Origin: Echinococcus granulosus
Lineage: Eukaryota; Platyhelminthes; Cestoda; Cyclophyllidea; Taeniidae
Assembly: GCF_000524195.1 (NCBI RefSeq)
Contig: NW_020170470.1
Coordinates: forward strand, 81,408 to 145,407
Direction of reading: 5' to 3'
Length of the DNA: 64,000 bases
Position numbers and translations under genes: made by a program. A model generated the notes under the pieces. That model worked only from the letters and a program-made list of their open reading frames with translations. It did no database searches and was not told the origin of the DNA. The first letter of the stretch is position 1. The number at the start of each line of letters is the position of its first letter. Shown in pieces: positions 13,101 through 24,799 of the stretch.

Positions 13101-16100
13101 TTTTATGTAATTATCAGATAGTGCTTCCGATTGCTTAGAGAAGAGTTGCATGGAACGTACGAAGGATTTTATTAAAACTAGTACACCTTCCAACCAAATC
13201 GTTGCTTTTACCACATCGAGACTGTGTGGCTCATCACTACTGATGCATTTGCATTATTTCAAGAGCATAATTTACATATTTCATCAAATATTTCAAAAAA
13301 AGTGGCGAGTGCGTCTGCATATGTGAAATAGAAGAGATGGATTGATGTTCTAGGAAAAACAGTTTGGTGTCAAAAATAGGTATGGATGAGTTTATGTTAG
13401 AGACTTTGCCTTATCGTCGGACTTGCAAGCACATACGCATGATAAATGAGTTTTTCCTGGGATGACCTCACTTCTAATCTTCAAATCAGAATACACAGAC
13501 GTCTCTGTCAATAGTAATGCTATCAATGATGTTGTGCTTGTTTTTCATCAGCGTGACGTTGACCAGGGTTCTTGCTGGCCGTTTGTGACATCAGAGCAGG
13601 CTTGACATAGGCAGATTTTCTTTCACCGCCCTCTTTTACCTAAGTAAAGCTAAGTTGCCCCGTGTATTCCGGCTTCAAATTGTACGTCCCCCACTGTCAA
13701 ACGTCTGTCGCGGACCGCTACCTCCACCCTATCTTGCCTCACCCCTCCAAAGCCAATACTACTACTACCACCTCCCACCATCGTTGCCTCCTCCGCCCTT
13801 CCTAGCTGGCTCGCCCGTTCACTCTCTCGTTTGCGCCTACAACGTCATCATTCCACCCCCCCGGTAGTCGATGTGTTGGCGTGTGAGGTAATTGCTTGAC
13901 CTGGTTGCGTGTTTATGCGTGATACTGTAGTCCACTGAGGGAGAGGCAGCTCCAGAGGCAATGGAAATGGAGTCATGCGAGTGTAGAGAGGGAGCGAGAA
14001 AACCTTGTCGACAAGATGTTACTTTTCAGATGCAATGACATGCATTTTTGGAGATACCGTCGATTCAATCTCAAATAAAATTTTAGTGTTTCGATAGAGG
14101 CGGGATGGCAGTTGTACGTGAATCGCCAGGTCGATTCAGATTAGAATGATTCCCCTGCTGGTATTTTGCGATCGTAGGTAACCATTTCTCGTCATTCAGA
14201 ATTGTACTATCTGTCCAGTTAAGGTTCATATTTGGGTGAAAGTTGCCACAATTGAACCTTGTTTACCTGTCTGAACCTAATTTGGTTTTTTTTTCAAGTG
14301 AAAGCTGAGCTTTGAACAGACGATAAAATGGATTTTTCTATTGGCTAACTTTGAAGAGGAGGTAAAAGAAGAGACGTCTAGTCGTAATGTAGTGCTTTTG
14401 CTTGCCCTTTCGTTCGTTCGCTCACTCACTCGCCTTCTCTCTCCTCCTCTTCCACTTCTTGTGCCCTCACCTTGCGCACTCGCGCGAAAGTGGATGCTTG
14501 CATCGCTCATCTTGATTGTGCCACAGCGAAAACCAACTCTCTTTCCTAGTTGAATGGTATATCTAAGAAGGGAAGCCGTCCTGATCTGTTGCAATCATCA
14601 AAAACCATTTGCTATTGCCCTCTGATTAATTTACTTTAATAAAAATGAAATGATGTAGTTCAAGGACTGAGGAGTAAGAATAGGGCTTCCCAATTCTTTT
14701 GTGTACTTATTTTCTTAGACTGAAAAAGATTGACTTTTAAAAATGCTTTGCAGTATGCGGTTAGTCGACACAGCATCAGTTAGAAGCTAACTTTGTGCAG
14801 TATTCCTCATTGACCTCGGGTGCTACTTGATTTGAATTCGTTATTCGGTAAGAGGGAACCTGCAGTGAACCCTTCAAAATATCCTTTCTCTTCCTCAACT
14901 TAAGCTGTGGGGTAGTTTTGCAACAGTATTCAATCAGGTACAATTTAAACAACAAATTTTAATGAATAGCATGAAGGTGCTTCACTTAATGGACTTTGCT
15001 GTACAGTTAGAAGTGGAGCATTAAGGATAAGGATCCAATGCTTTTTAAATTTACCTACCTCCCTATCTTGTATGCGTATTTAAAAGCAGGGGGTTATAGC
15101 GATTGATGCTGGTTTTGTTGCTATAATCTCCCTAACGAGAGCATACGCGTTTGTTTTCCACAAAACGTGTTTCAGCACCCGGCTTTCTTCTCGTGACCTA
15201 GGAACGAAATGAAAACAAGGAATTCTAAACACTTAAAATTAAATTAGGAATAGTTTCAACCTGCACATACTTTGTCTATGTGGCTTTTGCATAGTCAACA
15301 AATTTTTGTGCTTTGTGGCAGGTCTTGTGTGAGAAATCGCGGGTTTTTTGTGAATGTCAATCAGACTTTTTAATTGGTGTGTGTATGTACGTATTTATAA
15401 ACATTTACTTCGAGTCAAGACGACGTAACAACTGCACAGTGTGAAAAACAGCGGGACTGACTGCCATCAATAAAATGCTCTGATTGGCAGCCACTGTCCA
15501 TCAACTCGTGTGGAGGGAGCACGCACACACTGCACACAAACTAGCAAGCAGCGGTCTGACCCTCCTCGTCTCTCGGCATTCCACCCTTCCACACTCATCC
15601 CGGTTCGTGCAGTACTCTAAAAAACCGCTACCCTCGGTTCAGCAATACAACTTTCCACAATACAGCACTTCATTAAATCATTTAAATTTAAGAATGGAGA
15701 ACGCTGCGATGATGTAGGAATGAAGGGTGCTCATAATTACCCTAGTAAACACTCAAAAGTAGTTGCTAGAACTCACTTTTTTTAAAGTAATGTAGCCAAT
15801 TATAGGCGTGGGCTGATAAAGCCATGCAGGCACTGTTTTGTGCTGTGAAAACTCTTGGAACGGGATCATTATCCAACTAATCGCCGCCCGATATAATTAG
15901 GGGGCGATTGGGTGTTGGCCGTTTCTCATCCACTTCTCCGTGCGTGAATTGCCTGTCCGGAAAGCGGATCACCGCTTCACAATTATGAGTCACCTTCGCA
16001 AACCCGACGACCACACTGAAAGTGCCTCCGCAGGCAACAGTCGCAACGAGTGTCTCCACTCCCGTCAAGTAGTGAGAAACCAATTTCTACAAACGCTGTC

Positions 16101-17978
16101 ACGCACATCTCAATTGAAAATCCTTCCTTCCTCATTCATAAACGTGAGGAAACCGGTCAATCTGCTCATGGCGTAGCGAGTGCATTCCATTTATAATACT
16201 GCACCCCCGAAATCGTATTTAGCATTGGCATGTTAGCCCATCCTGCGGGAGTGCGGGTACCCTTGGTACTTTAGAGGCAGTCATTTAAATTTTTAACTTC
16301 CACTTCCAGCACTGATGTGGCTTGCAGAGAGAATAAACGCATCTAGGAAAGGATCATTCATCTCATCAAAAGTGGTGGAGCTGCCGCCGGTATTCGGAGG
16401 CACAGGATATTTCAACCTGAGCTCAAAGGATGATACTGCCATGCCTGCACGCAATAGCTCGCTAAATTCCTTGTTACGAAGTATCTCAGTTTTCGCTCCA
16501 CCAATCAAGGAAGTTGAATATAATTCCAAGCCATGTTTCATTTGATTTTATTTCGTTTCATTTTGCACACTTTTGTAGTTATTTAAAACGACTGGCATGA
16601 CATTTGATTATTTTATGCAAACAGTAAGGACTTGCACTTTTGAAAGAAGTTACTACAGTGTGTAAACACAGTATACTCGTCTAATAAGGCATGCTATGGT
16701 GTAAATCAGTTATATAACTTTTGGTTTCAGTTTTAAAGCCTTAAAAGTCTGGACGATTTCACTCGGTAGTGCTTGTTTGGCCAAAGACAGCAACTCCGCG
16801 TTGCCGTGAATTGTATGCGGGTCGGCGCAGGTAAGACGGAGGAAAAGGACGAGGAAAGTGGGGCAAAACTAACACAATAGGGTCATATACGTTCTTCTCC
16901 GCATTAACAGCCAGAGGAGGGGAATAAAGTGTTGATAAGGTTCAAACAGTACGAACCTTTCCTCCTGCACACTCATACATCTAAACAATAGTTTTTCCTC
17001 GTTGCGTTCTTGCTGGGTTATTTACCCCTCCACACCGCCGTGCCTTCTCCATCCGTCGACAACAACCAATGCGAGATAGGGAGAGCGAGCAAAAGAGTAA
17101 TAAACAGTCGCACCTAACGCGCACATATTACAGTGCCATGAAAGAGTAGGTACTCATAAATAAGATATCAGGTATGACATATATTACGAACAACAGAATG
17201 GGGATTTCTCTTCGCATATTTATGGGGCGTGCCGACCCATCGCGTCTCGCACGGAAAATGATGACAAAATCACTGATAAATTCACTAAGTCGATTTTAAT
17301 CAGGCTCTACACGCACATCTCAGCTTCATTATTTATACCAAGCCACCGTTTCGTTTGCATCATGAAGACAAACTAAGTTGCCGAACAAAATTGGGCACAT
17401 TTTCCGCAAACTACCAAAGTGTTGAAGGGAAAAATTGAGCAGGTATTCCAGAAAAATTCAAATAACTTATTATACCAATAAAGTGATCACATTGGAGCAG
17501 AAAGATTGCCGCTGCTTTTCATAGAAAATAAAATCCCTTTCTAAAAATATAGTTTTACATTTACCACCGTCCACGAGGACTTGTTGATGCACTTCAACAA
17601 TGTTTTTCCTACATTTTCTTACCTCCTTACATTCATGAAAATTATTACTTTTAGACTGCCACAAAGTAACGTAAGTATGTTTTCTTTATCATATCGAGTG
17701 TTTGGGGAATGGAGGTGAAAACAAGCCTTAATTGCAGTAATATGTACGTCCCAATAGGATGCGTGTGTTCACTCACGTAAGCCTAGTGCCAAATGGTGAC
17801 GACTGGGAACATGACATTTTTCTATTTTAGAGAAAACACTTTAATTCGATTCGATGCACAGTTTAGCGATGTACCTAAGGCCTCTTCTTTACAGTAGAAC
17901 CTTCCAGGTGGTCTTGCTATTTGGCGCGTATGTTTTGGGATTTCGATCTGAATGTCCTTCTCCCTTGTCTGGTTCCAG
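7110..17978. other. Long non-coding stretch with GC/GAGA islands
   Basis: No defensible coding exon. It is AT-rich DNA broken by short islands that are CpG-, CT- or GA-rich at about 10.85-11.25, 13.65-13.88, 14.35-14.55, 15.48-15.65 and 16.8-17.1 kb. Long open frames in those islands run on several frames and both strands and reflect composition. A strong donor (GCGCAG then GTAAGACGG at 16831) follows a short frame ATG CGG GTC GGC GCA G. That frame could join in phase to the first Ig exon at 17979, but it would give no signal peptide. This is most likely the first intron or introns of the FGFRL1-like gene. Confidence 0.4.
10837..11250. promoter_or_regulatory. CpG/GAGA-rich island
   Basis: A purine-rich run with repeated GAGCGAG/AAGCGAAAGCGAG motifs (about 10916-10955) leads into a CpG- and GT-rich stretch (about 10975-11035). 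A degenerate GGCAGG tetranucleotide tract follows near 11085-11115. This fits an enhancer or alternative promoter inside the presumed first intron of the receptor gene. No TATA box is evident. Function is inferred from composition only. Confidence 0.3.
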
Positions 17979-20900
17979 CCAATACAACAGCGCTACACCA
18001 TAGGGTGGATTATCGCCGAGGTTACCTAGTGAACCTTGGGGACACCATAAACCTTACGTGCCCCTACACAGCCCCCTTCTACAAATGGACCCCGGCGGCA
18101 CAGGCGTCTTGGATCCTCTCGGAGGACCAAATGTACTCCCTCAAGGCGGACAGTCTCTCAGTCACCGGAAAGTACATCTGCAGCGCCGTCAACGGATTCG
18201 GCCACAATGCAGCTGAGTTCAATATCAAAGTTATCGGTACATTTTCTGAATAACAGTTGGAAGTGATGTACTTGAAAAGTCATCCCTCTTGCCTTCGGTG
18301 TAATGCTGGCATGCACCTATCCTAGGTGGCGGAATGATTACAAATCGTAAACTTTCGCTGGCGTGTTAAATGTTTTTTGGTAAAATTGTAATATTTAGGC
18401 GTTGAAATGTTCCTTTTCCTTATTCAAAGATAAGTAGAAATGTTTAATTAGAATCTGAGGGTAGAATGCACCTGTCAAAAAGAACTGAAATAAAGTTATT
18501 CTTCTTTAGACAAATTCTCCCCAGCAGTTGAGCAAAGCTGTGCACTCCTATCGAACGGTCGTGTTAGTGACTCTGGTATGTTCTTTCACTTTTGTCCGCT
18601 GTTATCGCATTGACTGTGATGCATAATCAGTAACTGCCTTTTTACAATGGGGTACACGAAGCGATCAGTGGTTTATGCTTTAATTCTCGGGAGACAGTGA
18701 GACTTATAATCTCCTGAATGTAAGACTAAAAAATTCATCAAAACATAGTGTTGAATGCATAAAATTCCTTTGATTTATACTCTCTGTCCCGTAAAGAGTA
18801 AAATTCAATGTCACATTAGAACTGTATATTTACTTCCCGGGAAGTTTGTAAGATAGGTACGCATTTTCCAACACTAGGATATTAAATGCACGCTTATGTC
18901 CTTGTTTGTAATACCTAAGGATCTTTTGCACACGCCTCTTCAAACCATGACTGACTATGGTGATGTGATGTATGAGTTTGAAATGCCACTAGGTCCGTGT
19001 TTTCTCAACACCTACTCGGAGGCGGAACTGTCACAGCTACAGGCATGGGGCGAAGACGTGAACTTGGACTGCGAGAGCGTTGCCGTTGAAGGCCTAGCAG
19101 AGCGGGTGGCATACACGTGGATATTTCATCCACTCAATTCAATAGACATCAGTTCGCACCTTGACGAGCCGGACACCTACCCGCCCCTTTATCCCAGTGA
19201 CCGTGAGAGGCCTCCCCGCATGACGGCCAAGAAGGAGAGCACCGACCTGACGCCCGCAGAGGCGGTCGCCCGCTTCACCGGATCCACCCTGCGCATTCGG
19301 AAGATTACTCTGGCTCATGCTGGCGAGTACCGGTGCTCCGTTTACGTGGATGCCAAACTAGGCAACCTGTCGGGCGCTTTGACCATCGGTAAACTCTTGC
19401 GGACATTCAGAATTCGTGTTCAGCGTAAGTGGAACTTCCAGTTCAACCTCAAGGACATGACTCTTAGTGGTTGTGTGAGAGAATCTGCAACCAAAAGCGT
19501 GGATGTTCACATCTGAAGTGGGCACAAGCAAAATTTGCTCCATAGTAGGTCAATTTCAATGTTCTAAACGATGAGAATAATGCTTAGTGTCAATGCATCT
19601 TCGAGGAAGCATTGCATATTTTTAGCTTACATGGAATGAAGTCAAAGGCAAGTTCATATTTAATTGGCAGAATCGAATAGACTCCTATTGTGCACGAAGA
19701 ATGCATTATTTAGTAGTTTAGTATCCCGTGTATTTTAGAAATTGTCAATTATAACTTTGTCAGATTTTTACAACTGTTTGGGAAAACTTGAGATAGTTTT
19801 TATAAACGACCGTGTAGTGCATCTATGTAAAAAAGCATTTGTGCTTATTCTCCTTATTTGTATTAAATTTCATCCGATTTTGGAGATATTTGTCTTTGTT
19901 TTTATTCAAGAAAATAGTCTGGGATAAAGAAGACAAATTAAAATTTAAATAAAATTTCAGGCCAATAAGCAGAAAAGGGCAGTTTTCCTTCTCTTTTTCG
20001 TTTTCTTTGTTAAGGAAAACAAACATCTGATTTAGCTAGGTTATAATCTATGCTTACACTCAACCAAGAATTTAGACTGCAACAAAATGGTGTTTGCAGT
20101 TCATTTTTTAATCCATATTGTACCGAGGCCGACATGTTAATGACAGCAAAAAATGATCATAAAATTGACCTTAGAAGAAAGCAACAGGATTTTTCTTCAC
20201 AGCATACTTGGTTTTTCCTATCAGAAATATTGTCCTACAATCAAATTGCGCCACGAGACCATTCATAAACGGCAAAACATACCGTCAGCAAAAAATACAC
20301 TGTGGCGCCGTGTTCTTCGCTGCCACGTAATTATGAATTCCAGAAACACTTTCAGCATTGTGTACATCTTTGCATCTGTACGTGAATATTCCTTTTGTGT
20401 TTATCTATTTGTGTTCATGCTCTTTAACCGTTTTCTTTGAGCCACATCACAAAGGATGATTAAGCCTGAATCCACGTTTCTAATCTTGGAAAGTCAAGCC
20501 AGATTAAACCAGTTAAAGATTTTATTCCATGATCGTGGATGCACGCACCAAAAATTCATTTTAACCGGTTAAACAGGCGACGGTGAATATTATTTGAGTT
20601 CTTCTTTATAATGCAATTCATAGGCAATGACCTAATGCATGACCTAGTTTTGTATCAAAAATATACATTCGTTCACAAAACAATTTGAAATTGGTTTGAT
20701 TTTGATTCCCACTTAGCAAATAAAACCTCATGTAGTCTAAACTCATCAGTTTTACACTACTGTTTCGGCCAAATTTCTCATCTACCCCCAACACTTTAAC
20801 TAAATTTGTTGAATTATAAAGGACTTTAAGGTGAACTACTTCAAAACATTCCTCGAAGCTTGGAAAACCCCGGTAAATGTGAAGCACGATGCGCAATAGT

Positions 20901-23757
20901 CGCCTTAAGATGCGCTTTGGCTGCGCTCTTCGTTGAACGTTTTCCATGTACAGATACGCTTTAGTCGTACATTTGCAATTAACAAAAAACCTCATGGACA
21001 TTTATGAACGCAAAAATAGACAAAAATGCAAGTCTTCTGAAGGTGGTTAGGGAGGGAATCGAGCAGACAGATATCTGTAGCAATTGAAATTTGTCAAAAA
21101 TCAGATCACAACCAAGGATGCATGGCGGTAATTCTGAGCTCAGGCTGTGCCTCCTAAGTATGCTCAACACTATCTGAGGCAGTTGAAAAGTGAGGCTGCA
21201 TAGCATTTCAGTTTCAATTACTACTTCATCTAGAGAGACTGCTATTTGTGACGTAGCATGTGAACTCTGGTAATGTTCGCCAACTTCGTGAAAGTGTCCT
21301 GTGGTGCCAAACTTTGCACTAGTTGCAAAAGCACGTTTATTTTTATTGTATTCGGTGTTTGTAGAAGCTTGCCTTTTCCTTCGAACAGTATTCATATTTT
21401 CATTCGACAAATAGTCATTCAAAAATAGCGTGTTGGCGACAAATTGGCTGAAAGTTTGTTTAATAAGGTTGACTCAACTTTGTTCAGGTGATACAACCAG
21501 GGTGAGGTGCTTCAACTCCAACCGGGATAACTTAAGACACGTAATATCATATTTTCATTGTAGCAAGATCAGAAGGAGAAATTATTCAGGGCCCTCATAA
21601 TATAACCACGACTGTCGAACTAGGAAGCGACGCCGCTTTTCCTTGTGAAATAAATGAGGAAGAACACCGGTCAGCAACCATACGTGTAAGAATTTGAATA
21701 TTCAGAAGTTCCCTAACTCTGCAAAACTGTTGACATTTTTGGATAACTTGGACCGTTTTCTTTCTGCTTAGTGGGGCAAATATATATCCTTGGATGAATC
21801 TGGTACGACTGACTCTCGAACAAACGAAGTTCTTCACTGGTCGGGTGGCACGTACGTTGTGCTGCCAACTATTCTGCCTCAAGACCTACAACAATTCTTC
21901 GATATTCCCAAGCCACTGGCTGTTAGCAATCCCGGCTCTCGGCGCAGTCGTCTCGTCCTAAGGTCAGCTTCACCGCGTGATGCCGGTCTGTACATATGCT
22001 CAGTCATAACTGAATCCGGCCGGGACGATCATAAGTTTGTGCACATTTCCCTTAAAGGTTTGTCCATTTGCCTATTTGCTCACTAAATTTTAGCTTGTAA
22101 GTTAAGTTATCTGAGGTGAATCAGTTTGCCTACCTACTCATTTAAAAGTGTGTTTATGTTTCTTAAGACTGGTCCCTATGGTTACTGCTCTTCAAGTAAT
22201 ATTGTTGTGTATAAAATGATAGAGTTTGCTCCAAAAAGAAGATCTACTATAACCGTCTGGTGGCAGCATAGGTCGTAGTTGGCATATTTATAATTATTTT
22301 GCTCATCCATACAGATGCATATTACCTTTGAATTCATACACAAAACTTTGAATTCCATTGAAAAGATTTTACAAATAATCCTAACATAAATCATAAGAAA
22401 CAAGGTGAATATAAGTAAATTGAAATTGACCTACGATGTGAATTAAACATTGCCCAGTCGAAGAACTTTGTTAACATTTGGCCGATTGCGTGCACCTGAA
22501 TTTGCTTAATTAATGAGGTGCACGTGTGGCCATTGGTTTTGCGTCACCTGTTGTGCGGCCCGCTTGACCCGATGGCCTTCGAATTATTTTCACACATCCT
22601 CCTCCCTGCACAACACCGAGCATCGTCTGTGATATGACGTAGTATTTGAAGTGGAAACATGACCGCCAATTCTAGTGACAGTTCAACGAAACAGAATGAC
22701 TACATAATTTAACGGATGGCTATTTATCGAATGATTTACTCATTTACCACTTCATTTTTTATGTTAAGCATAACTACGAGTCCTGATTGTACGCACCCGT
22801 TAATTTTGCTATGAGCATGCAAGACGTGATGTGCATAAATCGTACACGATTGATGAATATTTAGTTTCAGTTTTGGTTCTCATGAACAGCTCTGCGTATG
22901 AATGGAATCCCAGCGTGTGCTTTCCATTTCTAGATGGTGACAAAATAATCGAGGGCTTGGGTGATGTTCGAGAGACAACTCCACGCCACTTAACTATTTA
23001 CATAGTCGTACCAATTTGCGTTTTCCTGGTCTGCATCTGCGCAGTTGCTTCGGTCATTATTCGGAATCGCAGTCGTCTGAACCGGCAACGAACTCAACGA
23101 AACGACCAGAAGGCTTTCTTCATCAGCCAGGGCATGGGAGCATCGGGTGAAAAACCAAGCCTCAACTCCTCCCATCGCTTCCTTGATCATAGTTCCCTCA
23201 CGGGAAGCGCCTCAATGACATTTACGAGAGGTGGAAGTCCCCAGCACCAGGGCAGATCGACAGTTTCTTCCAAAGTGTCTCCAGCCGCTCATGTGCAGAT
23301 ACGTTCCTCACCCATGAACAGTACCACCAACACCAGCACCAGTCAGCTGCAACCCATGCAGTTCTCGCCCAGCCACATGCATCCCTCTCCGTACGTCTAC
23401 CCCAGTCCCACTACCGAGTGCGCCTACCTCTCTGCTGAAGGTGTCCCTATGCGACCGCCTTTTCCCTCACCCTCAATCCCCACCTATGCGTCTCCGGCAT
23501 ACATGAACGGACACGTGCCCAATATTGAATTCCAAAGGTATCCCCAGGTGAAGGGTGTATCGTACAGTGGCTATCCGCAATCAGGTGGATCCAGTGCCTG
23601 CACCGCTGACATTGGTCTCGACCAGTCAGGCAATCCGTTTATAACAGGAAGTGGTCCTCAGTGCGATCCCGTTAACGGCCAAGAGTCTCAGAATAGGCGA
23701 TTCCTCTGCGCAAGTCCGTCAAGCGGACAGGAGAATACAAGTCACCTGCGGACGTAA
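17979..23757 (+). CDS. FGFRL1: FGFRL1/nou-darake-like receptor, kinase-less (5' partial)
   Basis: Six exons: 17979-18236, 18510-18575, 18993-19388, 21564-21685, 21772-22057 and 22934-23757 (stop). Phases all agree (mostly 1-1, the usual Ig-exon phase), giving about 650 residues without the N-terminus. Ig1 has paired Cys and CSAVNGFG, like CKATNGFG of FGFRL1. A 22-codon exon forms the Ig1-Ig2 linker. Ig2 has a long insert between its Trp and the AGEYRC strand. Ig3 (exons 4-5) shows HNITTTVELG, GGTYVVLPT and DAGLYIC, close to FGFRL1 Ig3. One membrane helix follows (about 22989-23062, IVVPICVFLVCICAVASVII). The cytoplasmic tail of about 230 residues is rich in Pro, Ser and Tyr and has no kinase domain. 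Known members bind FGF or modulate FGF signalling; planarian nou-darake confines brain tissue to the head. The signal-peptide exon is missing. The ATG before 17979 is in frame but sits in a polypyrimidine tract. The acceptor at 18993 is weak. Confidence 0.8.
20965..21013. repeat. Dispersed repeat, copy 1
   Basis: It aligns by eye with 24408-24455: both contain TCGTACATTTGCA then TTA, an A-rich stretch, CTCATG and a TTAATGCAA-like end. Similarity extends some 20 bases upstream. This copy sits in the intron between Ig2 and Ig3 of the receptor gene. Family unknown. Confidence 0.45.
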
Positions 23758-24799
23758 AGGAATGAGCCGTCCTCAAACCTCTGCACCAAATTCTACTTTC
23801 AATGGAGTGGCATCTTAACAAAAAATTGCCCCCAATTCCCATTACCACTGCAAAAAGTCTTGTGATCCTCCACCGCATTTCCCAATGGATGCCTTAACAA
23901 AATTACAGATCTCCTTCCTTCCCTTTCCGACTGTTTCCTCCACGCCCTATCTTCAGGATCTCTTCTGTGATCTAAAGGGTCTAACAACAGAATTTGGACT
24001 TTCAACAGAGTCAAAATCGATTGTATATACGCAACACAAAAGCGTCTAGTCAACCAGCACACTTGTCAGTCATCCCCCATCCGAAGCCATGGTCTTCACT
24101 AGGCCATTTACACGGACTAACATCACTGTAGAGCTTTTCTTCCTAAAAAATTTACATTTCTTCTAGTCCCTCAGGTAACCTATATGCTGATAAATGTATA
24201 CAATTTCTTACACGACGGAAAGTATTTTACCGGTGTTGTCTGTTTTCTCTAAGGTGTGGTGAATTTAGACGACATTTATTCGTCCACTTTCTAAAAGTAG
24301 TCTATCAATACCTTTGGAAGGAATTTAAAAGCCAGTAAGAAGTAGGCTGTGGGTGTTTACAATTTGTACCGTTTTATCGTTGAACATTCTCCATACGTAA
24401 TACTGCATCGTACATTTGCAGTTAGCAGAAAATCTCATGTCTATTCATTAATGCAAGAAATAAGAACTATACGTCTCGTGGAGCTGGTTAAGGATTCTGC
24501 CAAGCTCCCGATCAGAGTAATTAATAGACGAAGACTTCGATAGAAATGTACATATTAGCCTACGGGTATAAGGAAGCACGGGGGCACGTGTGCGTACGTA
24601 GTAGCTAGCTGAATAGTGGAGGCTGTGGGAGACAAGGGGTGGTATTAGTCCCGCATAGTCTTAGTATTTGAACTATTTTGGCCTTATAGTGAGCATTAGC
24701 CCACTTAAAGTGCACTATGCATGATATTGGCCAATCAGAAAGGAATGAACGAGAACGCGGTGTTTTAGAATGCTTAAGAACTAGCCAAATAGTAACTTC
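23758..24799 (+). other. Receptor 3' UTR and flank
   Basis: Sequence after the TAA of the FGFRL1-like gene. It begins with a C-rich UTR-like stretch and then becomes AT-rich. I saw no clear AATAAA, so the transcript end is unplaced. The second repeat copy (24408-24455) lies here. Confidence 0.4.
24408..24455. repeat. Dispersed repeat, copy 2
   Basis: Partner of the copy at 20965-21013, in the same orientation. It lies about 350 bases upstream of the decayed gypsy element and might be part of it; I cannot show that. Confidence 0.45.

Noticed and set aside
15877..16545. Open frames on both strands at 15.88-16.18 and 16.29-16.55 kb
   Set aside because: No recognisable protein, weak donors, and both strands are open at once. 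Left as non-coding.
17930..17978. In-frame ATG and hydrophobic run (LNVLLPCLVPA) as a signal peptide directly fused to the first Ig exon
   Set aside because: The bases form a polypyrimidine tract ending in CCAG at the position and phase expected for an acceptor, and the peptide starts with acidic residues.
20618..21422. Two long minus-strand frames (127 and 147 codons) in the receptor intron, with PPCILGCDLIFDKFQLL faintly like a retroviral-type protease end
   Set aside because: No catalytic DTG motif and no reverse transcriptase motif follows. The similarity is too short to call an element.
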